Under the pieces are notes generated by a model. The model searched no databases and was not told the DNA's origin. It saw only the letters and a program-made list of their open reading frames with translations. A DNA stretch of 64,000 nt from Evansella cellulosilytica DSM 2522 (lineage in GTDB: Bacteria > Bacillota > Bacilli > Bacillales > Salisediminibacteriaceae). Below are positions 35,882 to 45,574 of the stretch, in pieces. The stretch lies in contig NC_014829.1 in assembly GCF_000177235.2 (NCBI RefSeq), positions 1,860,001 to 1,924,000 on the forward strand. Reading direction: 5' to 3'. A program made the translations under genes and the position numbers. The stretch's first letter is position 1. The number at the start of each line of letters is the position of its first letter.

Positions 35882-36475
35882 ATGGTATTAAAAAGACAAA
35901 CGGTATGGTTATTAACAATGTTAAGTTTAATAGTGGTGCTTTCCGCGTATTATTTAACAATGCCAAATATGCAAGATCAAGAAGCGCTAGGTGAAGAAGA
36001 GGAACCTGGAAATGACTTAGAAATGAATATGGATGATATTGATGAAGAAGATGTTACCTTTATTGAGATTGAAGAAGTAGAAGATGTTCTAGCAGAGGGA
36101 GATTTTTTCTCTGACGCATCTAGTGTAAATGAAATGTTCGATACGATTCGCCTAAGAAGAGCAGATTCAAGGGCACGGTTAATGACAGAGTTTATGGAAG
36201 TTTTCCATTCTGATGGTGCAGCATCAGAGGTTCAGCTTGAAGCACTTGATAGACGAGAAGCATTAGAGACATTAGGGCAAAAGGAAGAAAATTTAGAAGA
36301 ACTTTTACGAGCAAAAGGATATGATGACGCTCTCGTTATTGCTGAAGAGAATATGGTCCAAATTTATGTGAAAGCGGATGAACTTACTAATGTTGAGACT
36401 GTAGAAATTTTGAATCTCTCTAGAGATCATTTAGGTATTGAGGAAATTAGAGTAGGCTATCAATCAGAAAATTAA
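35882..36475 (+). CDS. spoIIIAH: SpoIIIAH, sporulation channel protein binding SpoIIQ
   Basis: A 197-residue protein with an N-terminal membrane helix (residues 8-26), an acidic linker, and the ring-building domain that pairs with forespore SpoIIQ across the intermembrane space. RRADSRARLMTEFMEVF and VIAEENMVQIYVKADEL are typical. AAGGAGG upstream, 3 bases after spoIIIAG. Confidence 0.94.
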   Translation: MVLKRQTVWLLTMLSLIVVLSAYYLTMPNMQDQEALGEEEEPGNDLEMNMDDIDEEDVTFIEIEEVEDVLAEGDFFSDASSVNEMFDTIRLRRADSRARLMTEFMEVFHSDGAASEVQLEALDRREALETLGQKEENLEELLRAKGYDDALVIAEENMVQIYVKADELTNVETVEILNLSRDHLGIEEIRVGYQSEN

Positions 36476-36480
36476 AATAA

Positions 36481-36523
36481 AAAAACGTTATAACAGCTTC
36501 AAGAAGCTGTTATAACGTTTTTT
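36481..36523 (+). terminator. spoIIIA operon terminator, AACGTTATAACAGCTTC hairpin family
   Basis: Perfect 19-bp stem built on AACGTTATAACAGCTTC and its complement with a 2-base loop, followed by six T. Confidence 0.9.
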
Positions 36524-37140
36524 ATTTAAGGAGGAATTCCGCCGAATCTCTTAGGGTGATCTTCTTGCTAGTACGCACGGTTTAAAAATTGCACCACCAA
36601 ATCTATACTTCCATGTCTTTTGAAAAGGCTGTTTTCGTAAAATTTGTTGTTTTTTTCTGCTTGGTGAAACGAAAGGTGGCGACTCCAGCGACGATCGTTA
36701 CATCACGATTAAGCTTCGCGTTGTCTCGGCGGATGCAGCTTCAGAGCGAAACTGGCAGAGGAAGAGACATGCGAGTATTCTGAAGTGAAAATCAACAACA
36801 AAGTTAAGATAACCAGCAAAATTTTTATGAGAAGATATTTTTTTAAGTGAATGATGAAATAGATTCAATTAGAAGGATTTTGAAAAAATTTTTTACGTGT
36901 TTTAAAGTAGTAGTGAGCGTTTACCTAGTTCATACATAAAATAAAATCAACATTAGCATCATGCTATTGTGGATTTTTCTTTGCATATGTGGGTAGAATG
37001 TTTTGTAGAGTTAGCTGCAAGCTACCATCATTATTGTAGCTTAAACATGATTTTCTATAAATAAGATGGTATAATACGCAATTGGAATAGTTGTCCAAAT
37101 GGAACAAGAATTTGTCGGAGAAGAAAGTACATAAAGGGAG
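36524..37140. other. Noncoding stretch with a degenerate repeat remnant
   Basis: About 36590-36780 contains AAAGGTGGCGACTCCAGCGA and AACTGGCAGAGGAAGAGAC, GC-rich blocks unlike the surroundings that look like the remnant of a dispersed element. The rest is AT-rich, with a possible -10 TATAAT at 37070 for the gene at 37150. No gene could be supported. Confidence 0.45.
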
Positions 37141-37149
37141 AGATGGGGC

Positions 37150-37467
37150 ATGGAATGGTCTGATTTGACCGATGGTGCAAAAGCTGTACTAGAGCAAACA
37201 CGAAATATAAAAAACGATAAAATCCAAATTGTTGAATTTGAGGTAGGTTTCAAACAAGAGGTGGAAGACTCTGATGAAGAACCAATTTCTATTCAAGAAG
37301 AAGATTACCAGAGCTTAAAAAGGTTCACGCAAGAAAATGAATATGGTGATAAGTATCATATGGCGAGAAATAAAAACATTGTTAAAATTATTCTATTAGA
37401 GAAAGGGAAAATCCCAGATAATTTATCAGAAATACCTATATTTAGAGAATACAAAAATCAAAATTAA
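37150..37467 (+). CDS. Hypothetical acidic protein, 105 residues
   Basis: Not recognised. A soluble, charged protein beginning MEWSDLTDGAKAVLEQTRNI. It has a central acidic stretch (EVEDSDEEPISIQEED), a likely beta strand IQIVEFEVGF before it and KNIVKIILLEK after it. No membrane, signal or cysteine features. AAAGGGAG lies 9 bases before the ATG. It sits alone between the spoIIIA terminator and accB, where B. subtilis has no gene. Codon use matches its neighbours. Confidence 0.65.
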   Translation: MEWSDLTDGAKAVLEQTRNIKNDKIQIVEFEVGFKQEVEDSDEEPISIQEEDYQSLKRFTQENEYGDKYHMARNKNIVKIILLEKGKIPDNLSEIPIFREYKNQN

Positions 37468-37525
37468 AGAATAAGAGGGTGTCCCATAAGCTATAGAATT
37501 TTGGCAATGGCTACACTCGCCACGC

Positions 37526-37560
37526 GCCCACTATAAGAAACCTGATTATAGTGGGCTTTT
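37526..37560 (+). terminator. Terminator-like hairpin within a repeat module
   Basis: GCCCACTATAA/TTATAGTGGGC stem followed by TTTT. Preceded by GAGGGTGTCCCATAAGC, the 5' half of another dispersed hairpin family. The remaining bases to accB contain nothing else clear. Confidence 0.6.
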
Positions 37561-37919
37561 AAATGACTAAGGTGGCTCTGTCCATCGATTGCGATTGAAA
37601 CCAAATGATAAAATCAACTACTATAGTCTAGTTGATTCTCGAAACTTCTCGTATAAAAAAGAGTAGTATTGGTCATTGATATTCTCTTTGTACATATAGA
37701 TCATATTAGATGTTTATTTTCGAAAAAAAGGTTTTCATTTTATAGAATTTGATGTAGCATATTTTTTAGGACTTACTCATAAGACAAACTAAAAGTTGTT
37801 TGCTTATTAATTTGTTTAACGCTAAGGACTAAGTATTTATAATAATGACTGTATATTTAAAGTGTACTATGAACATGTTTAGAAAAAAATTAAAAGATGC
37901 TTTTTGAGGAGTGACGACA

Positions 37920-38411
37920 ATGTTAAAAATTCAAGAGATTCGTGAATTAATTAAGTTAATTGATGAATCAAGTATCGAAGAGTTTAAATTTGAGCAAGAA
38001 GGTTCGAAAGTTACATTAAGAAAGCAAATAAAGAGGCAAGAAAGTGTACAAGCACCAATAGAAACGAAAGCAATTCCCAACCCAACAGTAGCTGTAGAAC
38101 CTGCTACTATTACTCAACAATTAAAGGATGAAGAAACAAAAAGTGAGAAAAAAGAGGTAGCCAAAGAAAACGTCGTAACGATTACTTCTCCAATGGTCGG
38201 AACTTTTTATGAAGCACCTTCTCCTGAATCGTCAGCCTATGTAAAAGTTGGTGATAAAGTAAATAAAGATACGGTTGTTTGTATTGTTGAAGCGATGAAG
38301 CTCATGAATGAAATTGAAGCAGAAATAAATGGAGAAATTGTAGAGGTTCTTGTGGAGAATGGACAATTAGTCGAATATGGCCAAGAACTGTTCGTAGTGA
38401 AACCAGAGTAG
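37920..38411 (+). CDS. accB: Biotin carboxyl carrier protein of acetyl-CoA carboxylase
   Basis: A 163-residue carrier. A variable N-terminal half with Pro/Glu/Lys linker precedes the biotinyl domain (about residues 85-163) with the biotinylated lysine in EAMKLMNE. It shuttles carboxyl groups to AccAD for malonyl-CoA synthesis. GAGGAG spaced for the ATG at 37920 is preferred over the GTG at 37911. Operon with accC and yqhY. Confidence 0.96.
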   Translation: MLKIQEIRELIKLIDESSIEEFKFEQEGSKVTLRKQIKRQESVQAPIETKAIPNPTVAVEPATITQQLKDEETKSEKKEVAKENVVTITSPMVGTFYEAPSPESSAYVKVGDKVNKDTVVCIVEAMKLMNEIEAEINGEIVEVLVENGQLVEYGQELFVVKPE

Positions 38412-38423
38412 AGGATGAATAAC

Positions 38424-39785
38424 ATGATAAAAAAAGTTCTTATTGCAAACAGAGGTGAAATTGCAGTTCGAATTATCCGGGCATGTAAAGAATTAGGCGT
38501 AAAAACAGTTGCGGTTTTTTCTGAAGCAGATAGTGACTCCCTTCATGTGAGACTTGCAGATGAAGCGTATTGTATAGGGCCAACTGCTTCCGCGCAAAGC
38601 TACCTTAACTTCACAAATATTATGAGTGTTGCAACATTAACAGAAGTTGATGCGATTCACCCTGGTTATGGATTTCTTGCTGAAAACGCAGCATTTGCAG
38701 AAATATGCGAGGAGTGCAATATTACCTTTATAGGCCCTTCTCCAGAAGCAATTAGTCAAATGGGGACGAAGGATGTAGCTAGAACAACAATGAAAAATGC
38801 CGGTGTACCAGTAGTGCCGGGGTCTGAAGGGATCATTAGCACCATTGAAGAAGGAGTTACAACTGCCGAGGAAATAGGGTATCCTGTTATAATCAAAGCT
38901 ACTGCTGGTGGTGGTGGAAAAGGAATTCGTGTAGCAAAAGATGAAGCCTCATTAAGAAAAGGTATTTCCATTACGCAGGAGGAAGCAAAAGCTAACTTTG
39001 GAAACCCTGGGGTATATTTAGAAAAATATATTGAAGATTTTCGTCACGTTGAAATACAAGTAATGGCTGATAAGCATGGTAATGTCATACATCTTGGTGA
39101 AAGAGATTGTACGATTCAGCGTAGACTACAGAAACTAGTGGAAGAAACCCCTTCTCCAGCTTTGACGGAAGAGGTACGAAAGGAAATGGGAGAAGCATCC
39201 GTTAGAGCAGCTCAAGCTGTTAACTATGTTGGTGCAGGAACGATAGAATTCATATTTGACCATAAAAATAATAAATTTTATTTTATGGAAATGAACACTC
39301 GTATTCAAGTTGAGCACCCTGTTACAGAAATGGTTACGGGAATTGACCTAATAAAAGAACAGATTTTAGTTGCGTCTGGAGAGAAGCTTTCCTATACTCA
39401 AGATGAAGTCACTTTTAAAGGGTGGTCTATTGAATGTCGTATTAATGCAGAAAACCCTGATAAAAACTTCATGCCTTCTCCAGGTACGATTACCATGTAT
39501 TTACCACCAGGGGGATTCGGTGTGAGAGTAGATAGTTCTGTCTTTACAGGGTACAAAATACCACCATATTATGACTCAATGATTGCAAAGCTTATTACCT
39601 ACGCCGATACGAGAGAAGAGGCGATCAGGAAAATGAGGAGAGCCTTAAGTGAGTTTGTAGTTGAAGGAGTGGATACTACAATACCATTCCATTTACGTCT
39701 ATTTAACCATGAAGTTTTTGTTGGTGGAGACTTTAATACGAAATTTTTGGAGCAATATTCATTAGAGCCTGAAAAGGAAGAATGA
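38424..39785 (+). CDS. accC: Biotin carboxylase
   Basis: A 453-residue ATP-grasp enzyme that carboxylates AccB biotin. [24 protein letters not shown], the ATP loop [30 protein letters not shown] and DSMIAKLI are intact. The ATG at 38424, after GAGGATGA, gives the usual [11 protein letters not shown] start. Confidence 0.97.
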   Translation: MIKKVLIANRGEIAVRIIRACKELGVKTVAVFSEADSDSLHVRLADEAYCIGPTASAQSYLNFTNIMSVATLTEVDAIHPGYGFLAENAAFAEICEECNITFIGPSPEAISQMGTKDVARTTMKNAGVPVVPGSEGIISTIEEGVTTAEEIGYPVIIKATAGGGGKGIRVAKDEASLRKGISITQEEAKANFGNPGVYLEKYIEDFRHVEIQVMADKHGNVIHLGERDCTIQRRLQKLVEETPSPALTEEVRKEMGEASVRAAQAVNYVGAGTIEFIFDHKNNKFYFMEMNTRIQVEHPVTEMVTGIDLIKEQILVASGEKLSYTQDEVTFKGWSIECRINAENPDKNFMPSPGTITMYLPPGGFGVRVDSSVFTGYKIPPYYDSMIAKLITYADTREEAIRKMRRALSEFVVEGVDTTIPFHLRLFNHEVFVGGDFNTKFLEQYSLEPEKEE

Positions 39786-39807
39786 TCTTCTTAAAAGGAG
39801 GAGCAAT

Positions 39808-40221
39808 ATGAAGGAAAACCATGCAATTCCAATGTCTGAGGAAAAAGAAGAATTAGGTAAAGTTGAAATTTCACCAGAAGTGATTGAAGTAATAGCAGGT
39901 TTAGCTGCGACTGAAATTGATGGAGTAACAACTAGGGGGAACTTTGCTGCTGGTGTGGTTGAAAAACTTGGTAGAAAGAGTAATCACGGAAAAGGTGTAA
40001 AAGTTGACCTACATGAGGACGGCATAAACGTTGATGTGTTTGTTCTCATTAATTACGGCGTTTCTATTCCTGAAGTTTGCAAAAAAATCCAAGAAAACAT
40101 CTATCAAACATTAAAAAATATGACGGCTATTCAATTAAATGAAGTGAATGTCCATGTAGTAGGTGTACAGCTTGAACAAAAGTTAGATCAGGAACAAGGG
40201 AAAAAGGATCAAGGAGCGTAA
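39808..40221 (+). CDS. yqhY: YqhY, Asp23/Gls24 family protein
   Basis: A 137-residue Asp23 protein (GKVEISPEVIEVIAGLAATEIDGV, then DVFVLINYGVSIPEVCKKIQ). In B. subtilis yqhY is co-transcribed with accBC and its loss is compensated by mutations lowering acetyl-CoA carboxylase, so it is thought to restrain that enzyme. The same arrangement is seen here. AAAAGGAGGAG precedes the ATG. Confidence 0.92.
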   Translation: MKENHAIPMSEEKEELGKVEISPEVIEVIAGLAATEIDGVTTRGNFAAGVVEKLGRKSNHGKGVKVDLHEDGINVDVFVLINYGVSIPEVCKKIQENIYQTLKNMTAIQLNEVNVHVVGVQLEQKLDQEQGKKDQGA

Positions 40222-40232
40222 AGAATGTAGAT

Positions 40233-40280
40233 GAGGGTGTCCTAGAAGGAAGAAAACTTCCTTTTAGACACCCTCTCCTT
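40233..40280 (+). terminator. acc-yqhY operon terminator
   Basis: GAGGGTGTC...AAGGAAG / CTTCCTT...GACACCCTC stem, then TCCTTTTG. Confidence 0.85.
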
Positions 40281-40414
40281 TTGTGTTTTTTTAGTTGATT
40301 CTGTATTCATATGAGAAGATATGCTATGATCATCTTTAAAAGGGGAATTAAATGTCTACAATAGACAGTAGTTAAATTTAACAATATAAAGTAACACGTT
40401 TTGGAGGTTATTGT

Positions 40415-40813
40415 ATGAATCGAAGGGTAGCAAGAGTAAGAGCAGTTCAATCTCTTTATCAAATAGAAATGACAGGAGTTAGTCCTGATCAAGCAATTGA
40501 TACAGTATTAGAGAATGGTGAAATTTCCGATTCTTTTCTTTCACAATTAGTTGAAGGTACAGTTGAACATTTACATGAGATTGATGAATTATTGATAAGT
40601 GCACTGAAAAACTGGGCGTTGTCAAGAATATCAAGAGTAGATAGAGCGATTCTAAGAATGGCTACATATGAAATGAAATGTTTAGATGATATTCCGATGA
40701 ATGTAAGTATTAACGAAGCAATCGATATAGCAAAAGGATTTACAGGAGAAGAGGAATCAGGGAAATTTGTAAATGGTATTTTATCAAATATAGCTACAAA
40801 ACTTAGTAAATAA
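40415..40813 (+). CDS. nusB: Transcription antitermination factor NusB
   Basis: A 132-residue all-helical factor (RRVARVRAVQSLYQIEM, then WALSRISRVDRAILRMATYEM and SINEAIDIAKGF). With NusE it binds boxA RNA and supports rRNA transcription. TTGGAGG precedes the ATG. Followed by folD at 38 bases. Confidence 0.95.
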   Translation: MNRRVARVRAVQSLYQIEMTGVSPDQAIDTVLENGEISDSFLSQLVEGTVEHLHEIDELLISALKNWALSRISRVDRAILRMATYEMKCLDDIPMNVSINEAIDIAKGFTGEEESGKFVNGILSNIATKLSK

Positions 40814-40850
40814 GTTTTAAATAATTTAAATGTATTTTAGGGGGATTACC

Positions 40851-41702
40851 ATGTCAGCAATCATTATTTCAGGAAAAGAGCTAGCAAAAGAAAAACGTAT
40901 TGAAATGAAAAAGGAAGTTGAAACACTCAAAGAAAAAGGGATTGTTCCTGGGTTAGCAGTTATTCTTATCGGAACTGATCCAGCATCACAATCTTATGTT
41001 CGTTCAAAGCAAAAATCCTGCAAGGAAATAGGCATTCATTCTGAGTTAGATGAATTACCAGAAACGACAACAGAACAACAACTATTACATAAAATAAATG
41101 AGTTAAATAAAGCGGAACATATTCATGGAATTTTAGTACAACTTCCGCTGCCTAAACACATTTCTGAAAAAGCAATCATTGAAGCGATAGATCCGAAAAA
41201 GGATGTTGATGGTTTCCATCCAATTAATATCGGCCGTATGATGACTGGACAAGAAGCCTTCCTACCATGTACGCCATACGGAATTGTTGAAATGATTAAA
41301 TCGAAGGATATATCGATCGAAGGAAAACATGTCGTTGTAGTTGGCCGAAGCAATATTGTTGGTAAGCCTGTTGGACAACTTCTTTTAAATGAAAATGCGA
41401 CTGTAACATACTGCCATTCAAGAACCAAAAATATGAAAGAGTACACTAGGAAAGCTGATATATTAATTGTAGCAGTTGGGAAAGCGCACTTCTTAAATGA
41501 GGAATTCGTTAAAGACGGAGCGGTTGTTATTGATGTTGGTGTAAACCGGACGGAAGAAGGTAAATTAGTCGGAGACGTCGATTTTGATGGTGCTAAAGAA
41601 GTTGCTTCTTATATTACTCCTGTACCTGGTGGCGTAGGACCGATGACGATAACGATGCTTTTACATAACACTGTCATATCTGCTAAACGTCACATGAAAT
41701 AA
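40851..41702 (+). CDS. folD: Methylene-THF dehydrogenase / methenyl-THF cyclohydrolase
   Basis: A 283-residue bifunctional one-carbon enzyme. SYVRSKQKSCKEIGI carries the catalytic lysine. GILVQLPLPKH, the NADP loop VVGRSNIVGKPVGQLL and TPVPGGVGPMTITML are conserved. The start at 40851 follows AGGGGG; an earlier in-frame ATG at 40830 lacks a site. Confidence 0.95.
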   Translation: MSAIIISGKELAKEKRIEMKKEVETLKEKGIVPGLAVILIGTDPASQSYVRSKQKSCKEIGIHSELDELPETTTEQQLLHKINELNKAEHIHGILVQLPLPKHISEKAIIEAIDPKKDVDGFHPINIGRMMTGQEAFLPCTPYGIVEMIKSKDISIEGKHVVVVGRSNIVGKPVGQLLLNENATVTYCHSRTKNMKEYTRKADILIVAVGKAHFLNEEFVKDGAVVIDVGVNRTEEGKLVGDVDFDGAKEVASYITPVPGGVGPMTITMLLHNTVISAKRHMK

Positions 41703-41713
41703 GGGGTCATAAA

Positions 41714-43096
41714 ATGGATCAAGAATTCTTATCAGTAAGTGATGTTACGAGAAGAATTAAACGCCTAGTTGAAACTGATGCAGTACTGCAAAACGTGTGG
41801 CTTAGAGCTGAAATCTCTAATTTTAAATGGCATTCTCGAGGTCATATGTATTTCACACTCAAAGATGATAAATCACGAATAAATTCAGTTATGTTTGCAG
41901 GCAACAATCGATACCTTAAATTTACACCAGAAAACGGTATGAATGTGTTAGTAAGAGGCGATATTTCCGTGTATGAACCACATGGACAATATCAACTTTA
42001 TGTAAAGGAAATGCAGCCTGATGGCATTGGGAATTTGTATTTAGCTTATGAAGAATTAAAAAAGAAATTAGAGATGGCGGGCTATTTTTCACGTGAAAGA
42101 AAAAAAGCTATTCCTACTTTTCCTAAAACAATTGCTGTTGCCACGTCTCCTACAGGAGCAGCGGTGAGAGATATATTAACAACCGTTCACCGACGTTTTC
42201 CATTAACGAAAGTAATTTTACTCCCGGTCCTTGTGCAAGGACCGGAAGCTGCTCCTTCGATTGCTCGTGCGATTAAACAAGCAAATTTTGCTGGTATATT
42301 CGATGTGATGATCATTGGTCGTGGTGGAGGGTCACTTGAAGAGCTGTGGGCTTTTAATGAGCAAATAGTAGCGGAAGCAATTTACGAATCTAAAATTCCA
42401 ATTATATCGGCAGTAGGACATGAAACAGACGTAACGATTAGTGATTTTGTAGCAGATTTACGTGCTCCTACTCCAACAGCTGCAGCAGAGCTAGCTGTTC
42501 CACACATACATGAGCTATTAAAGCGTGTACAAGACCAACGATCAAGACTTATTCAAACGATGGATCGACTTAAATCGGTACAAAGGGAGCGTTTAGGCCA
42601 CCTTTCAAAATCGTATGCCTTTAAATATCCTAAACGTCTCATTGAGCAAAAGGAGCAAGATCTTGATCGATTAGTTGAATTGATGACTAAAACGATGATG
42701 TTAAATGTAGATAAACAAAAGGACAAGTTACAGGGGCTTAAAGGAAGGATTCAACGAATGCATCCTACGCATAAGCTATTGCAAGAAAGAAAGCGCATCA
42801 GTGATGCAATAGTAAATTTGAGGAGAGCTATGAATGAGACTATTAATAGCAAGCAATCAAGGTTCTCGCTTTCACTGTCAAAGCTTGAGCTTCTTAGTCC
42901 ACTGCAAATGATGAAAAGGGGATATAATCTCGCTTATAATGAAGAAAATAATTTAATCAAAAAGCTTGAAGATGTTAAAGAAAACGAGCCGATTTCAATT
43001 CGCTTACAAGATGGGAAATTAAGCTGTCATGTTACTGAAAAATCTTATGATCCGTTACCAAATATAGAATGGAGGGGTGAAGAAAGTGAAAAATGA
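41714..43096 (+). CDS. xseA: Exodeoxyribonuclease VII large subunit
   Basis: A 460-residue subunit of the single-strand exonuclease used in repair. It has an N-terminal OB-fold (residues 1-100), a catalytic domain with [14 protein letters not shown] and [17 protein letters not shown], and a long C-terminal coiled coil. AAGGGGT precedes the ATG. Overlaps xseB. Confidence 0.95.
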   Translation: MDQEFLSVSDVTRRIKRLVETDAVLQNVWLRAEISNFKWHSRGHMYFTLKDDKSRINSVMFAGNNRYLKFTPENGMNVLVRGDISVYEPHGQYQLYVKEMQPDGIGNLYLAYEELKKKLEMAGYFSRERKKAIPTFPKTIAVATSPTGAAVRDILTTVHRRFPLTKVILLPVLVQGPEAAPSIARAIKQANFAGIFDVMIIGRGGGSLEELWAFNEQIVAEAIYESKIPIISAVGHETDVTISDFVADLRAPTPTAAAELAVPHIHELLKRVQDQRSRLIQTMDRLKSVQRERLGHLSKSYAFKYPKRLIEQKEQDLDRLVELMTKTMMLNVDKQKDKLQGLKGRIQRMHPTHKLLQERKRISDAIVNLRRAMNETINSKQSRFSLSLSKLELLSPLQMMKRGYNLAYNEENNLIKKLEDVKENEPISIRLQDGKLSCHVTEKSYDPLPNIEWRGEESEK

Positions 43097-43328
43097 AGAA
43101 AATAAAGAGCTAACTTTTGAAGAAGCGATGGAAAAATTAGAGTCCGTAGTGGAAAAGCTTGAAGAAGGGGATGTTCCCTTAGAGGAAGCGATAACGATGT
43201 TTCAAGATGGCATGAAGCTATCAAAATATTGCCATGAAAGACTAAATAAAGTAGATGAGCAGATGACGGAAGTTTTAACGGAAGATGGAGAGTTAAAATC
43301 ATTTATGGTGGAGGGGCAATCAGAGTGA
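43086..43328 (+). CDS. xseB: Exodeoxyribonuclease VII small subunit
   Basis: An 80-residue helical hairpin protein with [19 protein letters not shown] and [14 protein letters not shown], which assembles along the XseA coiled coil. Start at GTG 43086 after GGAGGGG; a GTG at 43077 is too close to the site. Both ends overlap neighbours, so tightly coupled. Confidence 0.93.
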   Translation: MKNEENKELTFEEAMEKLESVVEKLEEGDVPLEEAITMFQDGMKLSKYCHERLNKVDEQMTEVLTEDGELKSFMVEGQSE

Positions 43329-44212
43329 TTAATGGTACGTTAAAACATTTTTTTGATGAAGAAAAAAAACAAATAGATAATAGACTCCCTCACATCATTG
43401 AAAATTTAAATATACCTGTTCAACTAAGAGACGCAATGATTTATTCGTTAAAAGCTGGTGGGAAACGAATTAGACCGATGCTGCTTCTAGCTACATTAAG
43501 GGGATATAATAAACCATTATCTCATGGGTATGATGTAGCATGTGCAATTGAAATGATCCATACTTATTCGTTAATTCATGATGATTTACCAGCAATGGAT
43601 AACGATGATCTACGGAGGGGAAAGCCTACTAATCATAAAGTTTTTGGAGAGGCTATGGCTATTTTAGCTGGAGATGGTCTTCTGACATACAGTTTTCAGT
43701 TAATTAGCTCATCAATGCTGCTTCCTGATAATGTAAAGCTATTACTTATTCAAAAAATGTCACAGGCTGCTGGTCCAGAAGGAATGGTAGGTGGGCAAGT
43801 TTTAGATATGCAGGGTGAAGGCATTACATTATCTGTGGATCAATTACAAAAAATACATCATCATAAAACTGGTGATTTACTAGCTGTTTCAGTAGAATCG
43901 GGAGCAATATTAGCTGGCGTTTCAGAGAATGAGAGAATATCGTTAACATCTTTTGCTAAACATCTTGGAATCGCGTTTCAAATTAAAGATGATATTTTAG
44001 ATGTCGAAGGAGACGAATCATCTATTGGAAAGCCAATTGGAAGTGATGAAGAGAATGACAAAAATACCTATCCGAAGTTATTGGGATTGGATGGAGCAAA
44101 GCAAAAGCTAGCTTTCCATATTAGTGAGGCAAAAAAGTACTTATATGAAACAAGTATCGAACATACACTTTTAGAAGAAATGGCGGATTACATTGCAATG
44201 CGTTCAAAATAG
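43325..44212 (+). CDS. ispA: Farnesyl diphosphate synthase
   Basis: A 295-residue trans-prenyltransferase. The first Asp-rich motif [10 protein letters not shown] is at residues 86-95 and the second is in [21 protein letters not shown] and the Lys-Thr HHKTGDLL are further conserved sites. It makes C15 diphosphate from IPP and DMAPP. Start GTG overlaps the xseB stop. In B. subtilis dxs follows almost directly; here the OLE RNA and oapA intervene. Confidence 0.94.
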   Translation: MINGTLKHFFDEEKKQIDNRLPHIIENLNIPVQLRDAMIYSLKAGGKRIRPMLLLATLRGYNKPLSHGYDVACAIEMIHTYSLIHDDLPAMDNDDLRRGKPTNHKVFGEAMAILAGDGLLTYSFQLISSSMLLPDNVKLLLIQKMSQAAGPEGMVGGQVLDMQGEGITLSVDQLQKIHHHKTGDLLAVSVESGAILAGVSENERISLTSFAKHLGIAFQIKDDILDVEGDESSIGKPIGSDEENDKNTYPKLLGLDGAKQKLAFHISEAKKYLYETSIEHTLLEEMADYIAMRSK

Positions 44213-44271
44213 AGATGATTTTTGTTTATCCAATAATGGAAATGGTATACTCTCTTTGAAAAGCTTGTGCA

Positions 44272-44301
44272 TTGTTAAATTATTTTTTCTCATGATATAA
44301 T
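44272..44301 (+). promoter_or_regulatory. Promoter of the OLE RNA
   Basis: TTGTTA-N18-TATAAT, with the -10 ending 7 bases before the predicted RNA 5' end. Confidence 0.65.
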
Positions 44302-44308
44302 AGAATTA

Positions 44309-44889
44309 CCGAGTGGTGCTGTATTCTAGTCAGTTCTCCATTTTCGAAAGCGGGCCTAAAAATCCGCTAAAGGGCACATCGATGAAGTTCCTAGTTTTGG
44401 CTTGAGGCGCCCAGCCTTGGGTCCTAACTGGGAGTAAAGGCTTTAGGGCGATCCACAATGGCATGTGGGCGATGACCCTATAGCCGCGGAGGCCTATCGT
44501 TATGATAACCGTTCCCGCGGAAGTTGTAACATGGGTATGAACCTGCAATACAAGTTGGGGAACTTGTTAGCAGCGTAGCCTGCCTTGAGTGGAGTAAGAG
44601 GGGATTATGGATGCTAGGTTGTATACAAACGGCACTCATCCATATGAAATCTGCTCTGCAAAAGAGGATAGAGAATGGTAGGAACTGCTGAGGAAAACTC
44701 CTAGACTGTTCCACTTCGGACATCTAAAGGGGATTATAGTGCGTGCTAAGTGGCAATCCAGTCTAACGTATGGTGACAGCGTTAAGATAGGTTTAAAGGG
44801 AAACCGCCATAGCGGCGACGCTAAGGTACTTATTTGGGAAAACCTACTGGACCTAAGGCGCAGTTTTTACTCTTTGGGTGACCACTCGG
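44309..44889 (+). ncRNA. ole: OLE RNA (ornate, large, extremophilic)
   Basis: A roughly 580-base, GC-richer, noncoding, highly structured region between ispA and the oapA gene. The ends CCGAGTGGT (44309) and ACCACTCGG (44881) form a perfect 9-bp closing helix. Internal helices such as CCGCGG/CCGCGG (44484-44520) enclosing GTTATGATAAC are visible. Size, flanking genes and the adjacent OapA protein agree with the known OLE class, an RNA found in extremophilic and anaerobic Firmicutes that forms a membrane ribonucleoprotein linked to stress tolerance in B. halodurans. Short frames inside it on both strands are not conserved-looking proteins. Exact ends are inferred from the closing helix and promoter. 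Confidence 0.93.
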
Positions 44890-44950
44890 GTACATATTTT
44901 TCTCTTTTACACGAATACTATGGATTATATAGATTGGGAAGATGTATTAG

Positions 44951-45565
44951 ATGAAAGAATCGATAAAAAAATCATTTCAATGGAGTACGATAGTAGCCGC
45001 TATCACACTAGTGTTAGCGGCTATTTTTGCTATTGTCTCTACGGCAATACTAAGTGGTGTAACCTGGGGCGTAGGCATGGTTATTGTTTTTATTATTGTA
45101 TTAATAGGGGTATTATTTGATACGATTGGTGTAGCGGCTACAGCTGCAAATGAAAAACCATTTCACGCAATGGCAGCCGAAAAACTTCCAGGTGCTAAAC
45201 AAGCGGTACAAATTACGAGAAATGCAGATCGTTTCGCTAACTTTTGTAATGACGTTATTGGTGATATTGCTGGAGTTATAAGTGGAACTGCTTCTGCATA
45301 TGTTGTTTTACGACTTGCTATGCAACTAGGCTATGAGGAAGGCTCTACGATACAGTTTATGATTTCAGTATTATTTACTAGTGTTGTAGCAGCTCTTACT
45401 GTAGGTGGAAAATCAGTTGGTAAAACATTAGCGATGCAATATTCTACACAAATCATCTATCAAGTGGGTAGATTATTTTACTTATTAGAGGTAAAATTGA
45501 AAATAAACATCCTTAATGGTAAGAAAAGTAAAAAGAATGGTAATAAGAATATAAAAAGAAAGTGA
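44951..45565 (+). CDS. oapA: OapA, OLE RNA-associated membrane protein
   Basis: A 204-residue protein with four membrane helices (about 10-33, 40-62, 107-124 and 135-153). The characteristic D-x3-D motif is DVIGD at residues 101-105, after ITRNADRFANFCN. The C terminus is strongly basic (GKKSKKNGNKNIKRK), suited to RNA contact. OapA binds OLE RNA and takes it to the membrane; the fold is related to CorC/CNNM-type ion transport domains. The ribosome-binding site (GGGAAGA) is weak. Lies directly after OLE and 9 bases before dxs. Confidence 0.92.
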   Translation: MKESIKKSFQWSTIVAAITLVLAAIFAIVSTAILSGVTWGVGMVIVFIIVLIGVLFDTIGVAATAANEKPFHAMAAEKLPGAKQAVQITRNADRFANFCNDVIGDIAGVISGTASAYVVLRLAMQLGYEEGSTIQFMISVLFTSVVAALTVGGKSVGKTLAMQYSTQIIYQVGRLFYLLEVKLKINILNGKKSKKNGNKNIKRK

Positions 45566-45574
45566 GGGTTTTTC

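Noticed and set aside
36589-36783. Plus-strand 64-codon frame
   Set aside because: Lies in a degenerate GC-rich repeat remnant; no ribosome-binding site or recognisable protein pattern.
43045-43302. Minus-strand frame opposite xseB
   Set aside because: Shadow of the overlapping xseA/xseB genes.
44330-44954. Open frames on both strands inside the OLE RNA region (minus 44330-44723, plus 44739-44954)
   Set aside because: They lack good ribosome-binding sites, have unnatural composition and coincide with structured RNA; they are shadows.
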